This document shows, in pieces, positions 59,555-64,000 of a stretch of 64,000 nt of DNA. Each line of letters begins with the position of its first letter. Within the stretch, counting starts at the first letter, position 1. This DNA is from Maribacter_C sp047345145 (GTDB lineage Bacteria > Bacteroidota > Bacteroidia > Flavobacteriales > Flavobacteriaceae). The translations under genes and the position numbers were made by a program. A model generated the notes under the pieces. That model was not told where the DNA came from. It searched no databases and saw only the letters and a list, made by a program, of their open reading frames with translations. The stretch lies in NCBI RefSeq assembly GCF_047345145.1, contig NZ_JBLFER010000001.1, forward strand, positions 372,001 to 436,000, read 5' to 3'.

Positions 59555-60331
59555 ATGGCAAGTAAATTAAAAGTTACTTTTTTGGGAACGGGAACCTCAC
59601 AGGGAATTCCTGTAATTGGTAGCACACACCCTGTTTGCTTGAGCGATAACAAGAAAGATAAGAGACTTCGTGTTTCTGTATTGCTTTCTTGGGATGATTT
59701 CAATTTCGTAATTGATTGTGGTCCCGATTTTAGACAACAAATGCTCACTAATAATGTGACCAAGTTAGATGGTATTCTTTTTACTCATGAACATGCTGAT
59801 CATACCGCTGGTATTGATGATATTCGACCCTATTTTTTCCGCCAAGGAGACATTCCGGTTTATGCACATGAACGTGTTGCAAAATCTTTAAAAAGGCGTT
59901 TTGATTATATTTTTGCTGATGAAAACAGGTATCCAGGTGCTCCGGCTGTTGACTTGAATATTATTGAAAACAATCAGATTTTTACTATCGGAAACACTAG
60001 TGTAACCCCCATAGATATTGATCATAACAGATTGCAGGTATTCGGATTTCGTCTAAAGGACTTCACCTACCTAACCGATGTAAAGCGAATGAATTCAGAA
60101 GAAATTGAAAAAGTAAAAGGTTCAAAAGTTTTGGTCGTCAATGCGCTTCGAGAAGAACCGCATCATTCGCATTTCAACCTTCAAGAAGCCTTAGATTTTG
60201 TAAAAGAGGTGCAACCAGAAGTCACCTATTTTACCCACATTAGTCACTTACTTGGTTTTCATGATGAAGTAGAAAAAAGGTTACCCAAAAATGTACATTT
60301 GGCCTATGATAATTTGGTGATTACTGTATAG
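59555..60331 (+). CDS. MBL-fold metallo-hydrolase (PhnP-like)
   Basis: A 258-residue cytosolic Zn hydrolase. FLGTGTSQGIPVIGS begins the fold as in PhnP/RNase Z-like phosphodiesterases, and HEHADH supplies His78, His80, Asp82 and His83; further ligand candidates are DIDHNRL and the C-terminal HISH. PhnP hydrolyses cyclic phosphates, but no phn genes are near, so the substrate is open. A TAATTTTG box (59541-59548) ends only six bases before the ATG, hinting at a very short or absent leader. Confidence 0.87.
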   Translation: MASKLKVTFLGTGTSQGIPVIGSTHPVCLSDNKKDKRLRVSVLLSWDDFNFVIDCGPDFRQQMLTNNVTKLDGILFTHEHADHTAGIDDIRPYFFRQGDIPVYAHERVAKSLKRRFDYIFADENRYPGAPAVDLNIIENNQIFTIGNTSVTPIDIDHNRLQVFGFRLKDFTYLTDVKRMNSEEIEKVKGSKVLVVNALREEPHHSHFNLQEALDFVKEVQPEVTYFTHISHLLGFHDEVEKRLPKNVHLAYDNLVITV

Positions 60332-60343
60332 TTTTAATTGAAC

Positions 60344-60367
60344 GGATTCCCGCTTTCGCGGAAATGA
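60344..60367. repeat. Degenerate copy of the dispersed GGATTCCCGC...GCGGGAAT palindrome
   Basis: GGATTCCCGC-TTTC-GCGGAAATGA is an imperfect hairpin (one C-A mismatch). Its reverse strand reads FPRKRES, the hallmark of a short palindrome spread through many bacterial genomes and often mistranslated. It lies between two co-directional genes. Confidence 0.65.
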
Positions 60368-60384
60368 AAATAAATTAATTATTG

Positions 60385-60879
60385 ATGAAAAAAAATATAT
60401 TCCTTTACTTATTTGTTTTTGCAGGATTGATAGCGTTGTACCTCTTTGTGAGTAGTGGAACACTTGCAAAAACAATGAATGATAAAATAAACAAACTAGA
60501 AGCCGAAAAGGTAAGTCTACAAGATTCGGTGCAAAAATCGCAGCTGAGCATATTAGATATGCAATATTTTTCTTTGGAGAATAATGACGATGCTTTGGCG
60601 TATTACGAGCATTTGAACATTAAAAACCCTTCACGATATATTGCAGATAAACTACTAGAAACTAACGAAAAAAAAGGGAATAATCCTTTAATTCCCTATG
60701 AGGGAATGGAGAATGATTTTAAACTCAATAAAATCAAAATACTAAATCACAAATGGATTGTCGTTGATTTTTCCGATGGAAAATATTGGGGAGAATTACT
60801 TCTTAAATACGAACTGAAAGATGATATGGGAGTAGATTTCACTTTAGTAGATCACTTACTTTATACAAGAAGTAATTAA
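60385..60879 (+). CDS. Membrane-anchored small protein of unknown function
   Basis: A 164-residue protein with one N-terminal helix (about 5-23), a coiled coil (about 28-52, NDKINKLEAEKVSLQDSV), and a compact C-terminal domain of about 100 residues (NPLIPYEGM, HKWIVVDFSDGKYWGE, DFTLVDHLLY). It is probably periplasmic and inner-membrane anchored. I recognise no enzyme motif. The start is the ATG at 60385; the preceding TTG is not needed. Its 3' end overlaps the convergent hydrolase by four bases. Confidence 0.75.
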   Translation: MKKNIFLYLFVFAGLIALYLFVSSGTLAKTMNDKINKLEAEKVSLQDSVQKSQLSILDMQYFSLENNDDALAYYEHLNIKNPSRYIADKLLETNEKKGNNPLIPYEGMENDFKLNKIKILNHKWIVVDFSDGKYWGELLLKYELKDDMGVDFTLVDHLLYTRSN

Positions 60880-61535
60880 ATCTTATCGTCTAACCATTTT
60901 TTGAAGGAGTAAAAATTCTGAGGACCTACACCATGGCCCACAGGAAATTCTTCGTAGATATGCTCAATTCCTAAGTTTTGCAGAAAGCCTGGAGCTCGCT
61001 GTGCCCATTCTGGTGGAATCACCTGATCCACTTGTCCATGAGAGGCATATACTTTTAAATTTTGATGTGTTTTATCGGCATAACCTTCCGTTAGAATATT
61101 TTCATTGATATAACCACTAAGGGCAATTATATTTTTTACTTTTTCCGGATAGGATATACCAACTGCATAACTCAAGATAGTACCTTGACTAAAACCTAAA
61201 AGTGTTACTCTATCTGTGTCTAAACCATATGTTTTACAGGCTTCATCAATAAAATTCACGATTTTTTCTATGGAACTCTTGGCCTGTTCATCGTCGCTCC
61301 ATTTGCCATTTTCAGCATCAAAATTAATGGCGTACCAGGCATTTCCGAAAGGCTCCATAGGGTAAGGCGCGCGGACAGAGATAACACAAAATTCAGCTTG
61401 CAATTCTGGAGCAAAAGAAAATAAATCTTCTTCATTGCTTCCATAGCCGTGAAACATAAATAGAACAGGTGGTTTTCCAACAGTACTATTAGACGGTCGA
61501 ATTAAATGTTCTAAAGATAGGGGGGCGGTAGTCAT
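60876..61535 (-). CDS. Alpha/beta hydrolase (phospholipase/carboxylesterase type)
   Basis: A 219-residue cytosolic serine hydrolase of the carboxylesterase/thioesterase group. The oxyanion loop is HGYGSNEED; the triad is Ser116 (GFSQGT), Asp170 (HGQVDQVIPP) and His201 (VGHGVGP). The physiological ester is unknown. It lies 6 bp downstream of the DUF4870-like gene on the same strand and is probably co-transcribed with it. Confidence 0.9.
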   Translation of the reverse strand: MTTAPLSLEHLIRPSNSTVGKPPVLFMFHGYGSNEEDLFSFAPELQAEFCVISVRAPYPMEPFGNAWYAINFDAENGKWSDDEQAKSSIEKIVNFIDEACKTYGLDTDRVTLLGFSQGTILSYAVGISYPEKVKNIIALSGYINENILTEGYADKTHQNLKVYASHGQVDQVIPPEWAQRAPGFLQNLGIEHIYEEFPVGHGVGPQNFYSFKKWLDDKI

Positions 61536-61541
61536 AAAATT

Positions 61542-61868
61542 TTATTGAATGAAAGTAAACCATTTTTGAAAATAGGGGCCTAATATGGGGACAGATTGTT
61601 TTTTGTTACTAAGGGCTCCAATAAACCCATACCCCCATAAAACAAGATAAAAAGCATATAGTCCATACCAGGCATAAGGGCTGAAAGCATAACTTAAAAA
61701 CAGAGCGCAGCCAATAAAGATAATATGTAAACCAAATGCTTGCCTAGTATGAAAACGTGCGAATTCATTTTTAGGCTCCATATTCATACTTATAGCAATT
61801 AATGCACCTAGCAGGGTAAAGTATGCTACTATTGCCGTTGTTTTTCCCTCTTTTACCGATTCGCCCAT
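61542..61868 (-). CDS. DUF4870/Tic20-like small membrane protein
   Basis: A 108-residue inner-membrane protein with about four hydrophobic segments. The N-terminus EGKTTAIVAYFTLLG and FARFHTRQAFGLH match the paralog at 61959 (KTMAIIAYVTVIG, FAKFHIGQSLR), so the two arose by tandem duplication. It matches the DUF4870 / Tic20-like group; function unknown. It is operonic with the hydrolase. Confidence 0.82.
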   Translation of the reverse strand: MGESVKEGKTTAIVAYFTLLGALIAISMNMEPKNEFARFHTRQAFGLHIIFIGCALFLSYAFSPYAWYGLYAFYLVLWGYGFIGALSNKKQSVPILGPYFQKWFTFIQ

Positions 61869-61901
61869 CTTTCAAAGTTAGGTGAACTTCAGATTATGGA
61901 C

Positions 61902-61933
61902 AAAAAAAAGAGGCTCCCATGCGAGCCTCTTTT
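61902..61933 (-). terminator. Hairpin terminator between the two DUF4870-like genes
   Basis: AAAAGAGGCTC / GAGCCTCTTTT, eleven perfect pairs, 6-nt loop, preceded on the plus strand by A residues so that the minus strand has a T tract. It ends the upstream gene (61959) and separates the two paralogs. Confidence 0.88.
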
Positions 61934-61958
61934 AAATATTACTATCATCAGAATCAGA

Positions 61959-62276
61959 TTATCCGCCAATTGTACCGATTACAGGAAGCGGTTCATCTTT
62001 TAAATTCATGGCATTAATAATGCCTAAAACGATAAGAATCAAAGGGATGTATGATATGTATGACAGAACTCCTAAGCCTGTAATACTCACTAAAATAGTT
62101 ACAGCTACACTTATAACTATACCTAAAATAAAAATTCGCAATGATTGGCCAATGTGAAATTTCGCGAAAGCATTGTCTTTGTCTTTGTTCATAAACCAAG
62201 CAATGATAAGCCCGATGACTGTCACATAGGCAATTATCGCCATTGTTTTACCTTCTTCTTTTACTGATTGTTCCAT
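61959..62276 (-). CDS. DUF4870/Tic20-like small membrane protein
   Basis: A 105-residue inner-membrane protein with three or four hydrophobic segments and the same EGKTMAIIAYVTVIG and FAKFHIGQSLR motifs as its neighbour, but a different C-terminus (NAMNLKDEPLPVIGTIGG). Function unknown. It has its own terminator and is separated by 47 bp from the dihydroorotase-like gene. Confidence 0.82.
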   Translation of the reverse strand: MEQSVKEEGKTMAIIAYVTVIGLIIAWFMNKDKDNAFAKFHIGQSLRIFILGIVISVAVTILVSITGLGVLSYISYIPLILIVLGIINAMNLKDEPLPVIGTIGG

Positions 62277-62323
62277 AATTCTAAAATTTAGGGTTGGTTA
62301 ATTATATTCTAACAGAAAATTAA

Positions 62324-63580
62324 TCAAATAATTGCTTTATTGTTACAAATAACCCCGAAAACTCTGCCTTTCATTGATTTTTCAAGAAACGTGCTATTTT
62401 TTGAAGTCGAAATAACATCCTTCTTTGTGAAAGTGTATTCTTCTTTCGGATCAAAAAGTGTTAGACATGCGACTTCTCCTTCTTTTAAGTTTGGGGTTTT
62501 CAATTGATAACGATCTCTCCCATGGGTTAAGAGCTTGATAGTAAATTCAAAATCAAAAATCTGATTCAGAATTCCGAAAGAGGTTTCTAAACCAATTGCT
62601 CCATACGCTGCATTGTCAAATTCTACTCTTTTCTCCTCAATATTCATTGGAGTATGGTCAGAGCAGACAAAATCTATCACTCCGTCCTTCACTCCTTTAA
62701 TTAAGGCTTTTGCATCTTTTTGAGTTCTAAGTGGTGGCATTACCTTAAAGTTTGTATCATATTCCTCTAAGGCATCATCGGTCTTGTATAGGTTATGAAT
62801 TGCCACACTACAACTAACATCTAATCCTTTTTTCTTGGCATCCGCAATTAATTTTACTGAATTAGCGGAAGAAATTGTGGGTATATGCAATTTCCCTCCT
62901 GTATATTCCAAAATAAATAAATCTCGTACAATCCGAAGTTCTTCCGCTAAAGCAGGAATTCCTTTTAACCCCATCTTGGTGGAAACCTCTCCTTCACTTA
63001 CCACGCCTTTTCCAGCAATTTTGGTATTCAAGGGAAAGGAATGTACAAGCCCATCAAAATTTTGAGCATATTGTAATGCTATCTTTAAAAGATTTGAATT
63101 TTCAATAGAACGTTTAAAATCATAAAAACCAACAGCACCAGCATTTTTCATATCGAACATTTCTGCAAGATCTTTTCCTTCACTTTTTGCGGTCAAGGTT
63201 CCTAAGGGATGGAGATTGGTGACCGAATCTTTTGCTGCATTTTTCAAAAAAACAATATCCGAACTACTATCAGGAACCGGATTTGTATTCGGATTCAAAA
63301 CAATATCTGTGAATCCGCTTCTAGTGGCCGTTTTTAATCCGTTTTCTATGGTTTCACGTTCCTCATAACCAGGTTCACCAAAACTAACGCTGCTATCAAA
63401 CCAGCCAATTGAGACATGTAAATTAGGATACTCAACAACCTTATCTTTGCCTGAAGGAACTATTCTAGCGGCAATCTTGTGAATAATACCATTTTTGATA
63501 TGTATATCTCGTTTCTTGAGATGTAGGCTTTTGTTACTCGAGTCTACAATGGTGGCATTCTTTAAGAGTATGTTCATCAT
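62324..63580 (-). CDS. Dihydroorotase-like protein lacking the metal-binding His pair
   Basis: A 418-residue amidohydrolase-fold protein that aligns with type-I dihydroorotase (PyrC). In active enzymes the first motif is DxHxHLREPG; here it reads DSSVSFGEPG, so both His ligands are Ser64 and Ser66 and the substrate Arg is Gly68. A later conserved His is also gone (HIPTISS where HIAHVS is usual), while NPNTNP and CSDHTPM are kept. It is therefore probably inactive as a hydrolase. Comparable non-catalytic DHO partners (PyrC') support aspartate transcarbamoylase assembly in some bacteria. It shares a 4-bp ATGA overlap with the upstream gene. Confidence 0.85.
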   Translation of the reverse strand: MMNILLKNATIVDSSNKSLHLKKRDIHIKNGIIHKIAARIVPSGKDKVVEYPNLHVSIGWFDSSVSFGEPGYEERETIENGLKTATRSGFTDIVLNPNTNPVPDSSSDIVFLKNAAKDSVTNLHPLGTLTAKSEGKDLAEMFDMKNAGAVGFYDFKRSIENSNLLKIALQYAQNFDGLVHSFPLNTKIAGKGVVSEGEVSTKMGLKGIPALAEELRIVRDLFILEYTGGKLHIPTISSANSVKLIADAKKKGLDVSCSVAIHNLYKTDDALEEYDTNFKVMPPLRTQKDAKALIKGVKDGVIDFVCSDHTPMNIEEKRVEFDNAAYGAIGLETSFGILNQIFDFEFTIKLLTHGRDRYQLKTPNLKEGEVACLTLFDPKEEYTFTKKDVISTSKNSTFLEKSMKGRVFGVICNNKAII

Positions 63581-64000
63581 AAGTATTTTTGTATCAGCAC
63601 CTCAATCAACATAAATAACACGGCTAAAATAATAAACCATTTCCAAAGGGCATTTATGGTGTCGTCATTTTGCATTTGTTGAAAAAGTGCGGTGATGGAC
63701 TCATTTTTAGTACTGGCGTTCAAATTTGAAATATCCATATAGCTAAGATCACTCTCAGATCTTGAGTAGTTAAAACTCAAATTTTTGTAAAAATTATCTT
63801 GGTCGTAAATACTGTAAATGCCATCTTTTACAGGGTTTTCATAAAATGATAGGGAAATCTTATTCGCAAATAATTTTTGCTGAGGAATAAATTCATATCC
63901 TTCTTTTGTCATCTTTAAGATATGATCTTTAGGTAGTTGAGTGGCAATATCTACTTTTTGATTATTCCCTATGGTATAATACAACTCCGGCAGTTTCAAA
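63577..64000 (-). CDS. BatA-like membrane protein, C-terminal part (N-terminus beyond window)
   Basis: Only the last 140 or so residues lie in the window. They are polar and beta-rich, with one hydrophobic helix at the very end (WKWFIILAVLFMLIEVLI) followed by a short QKYL tail. This C-terminal anchor, and the position immediately before a dihydroorotase-like gene, are typical of the flavobacterial BatA-domain proteins of about 630 residues, but the BatA domain itself is outside the window. The frame stays open to the window's end. Confidence 0.65.
   Translation of the reverse strand, partial: LKLPELYYTIGNNQKVDIATQLPKDHILKMTKEGYEFIPQQKLFANKISLSFYENPVKDGIYSIYDQDNFYKNLSFNYSRSESDLSYMDISNLNASTKNESITALFQQMQNDDTINALWKWFIILAVLFMLIEVLIQKYL

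Noticed and set aside
1..64000. tRNA or rRNA genes, IS elements, prophage, restriction or other defence loci
   Set aside because: I looked for clover-leaf ends, T-loop motifs, transposase or integrase motifs and defence-type domains and found none.

Overview
The window looks like an ordinary chromosomal stretch of a marine-type member of the Flavobacteriaceae (Bacteroidota). The support is low G+C, SusC/TonB-type secreted proteins with the DEVVV motif, menaquinone genes, a serine palmitoyltransferase, flavobacterial families (DUF4834, DUF5117/5118 metalloprotease, YfhO-type proteins), and promoters with the Bacteroidota -7 box TAnnTTTG. I see no tRNA, rRNA, CRISPR array, insertion sequence or prophage.

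Layout. 1-6.1 kb: a truncated short-chain dehydrogenase, menC / CPBP protease / menE (menaquinone synthesis), an SGNH lipoprotein and an M24 peptidase. 6.2-17.0 kb: an array of five related secreted proteins plus a sixth carboxypeptidase-D-like protein. Each of the five combines a carboxypeptidase-regulatory-like domain, a DEVVV-type motif and a TonB-receptor plug-like domain, but where the beta-barrel should be there is a helical/TPR region and a DUF2135-like C-terminal domain. This is the most unusual part of the window. 17-31 kb: housekeeping and envelope genes (biotin-dependent carboxylase beta, Gfo/Idh oxidoreductase, ettA, metallo-beta-lactamase lipoprotein, GNAT, fumC, a TonB receptor with a Gly-rich partner, arsC, and prfB with its programmed frameshift). 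31-44.5 kb: metzincin, ltaE, OmpA-like protein, secreted thioredoxin, YbaB, oligopeptidase B, cysteine synthase, serine palmitoyltransferase and a GNAT-like protein, outer-membrane transporter. 44.6-50 kb: DUF4834, YfhO, glycosyltransferase and flippase, the last three translationally coupled. 50-57 kb: an Arg/Ser-rich secreted protein, uvrA, then a tandemly duplicated two-gene unit made of an ECF sigma factor and an unlisted 47-residue microprotein. 56.7-64 kb: nth (no cysteines), bcp, a conserved unknown, two hydrolases, two DUF4870-like membrane proteins, a dihydroorotase-like protein lacking the metal-binding His pair, and the end of a BatA-like gene.

How the genes relate. Four sites matching the sigma-54 -24/-12 architecture (GG-N10-G core) precede two of the plug-array genes, the secreted thioredoxin and the Arg/Ser-rich secreted protein, which suggests a shared envelope regulon. 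The duplicated sigma-microprotein unit has identical gene lengths, an identical 75-nt gap and a conserved 14-mer 26 nt before each microprotein start. Several intergenic gaps hold short low-complexity words or inverted repeats, each of a different family. All functional assignments rest on reading motifs by eye, with no database search.
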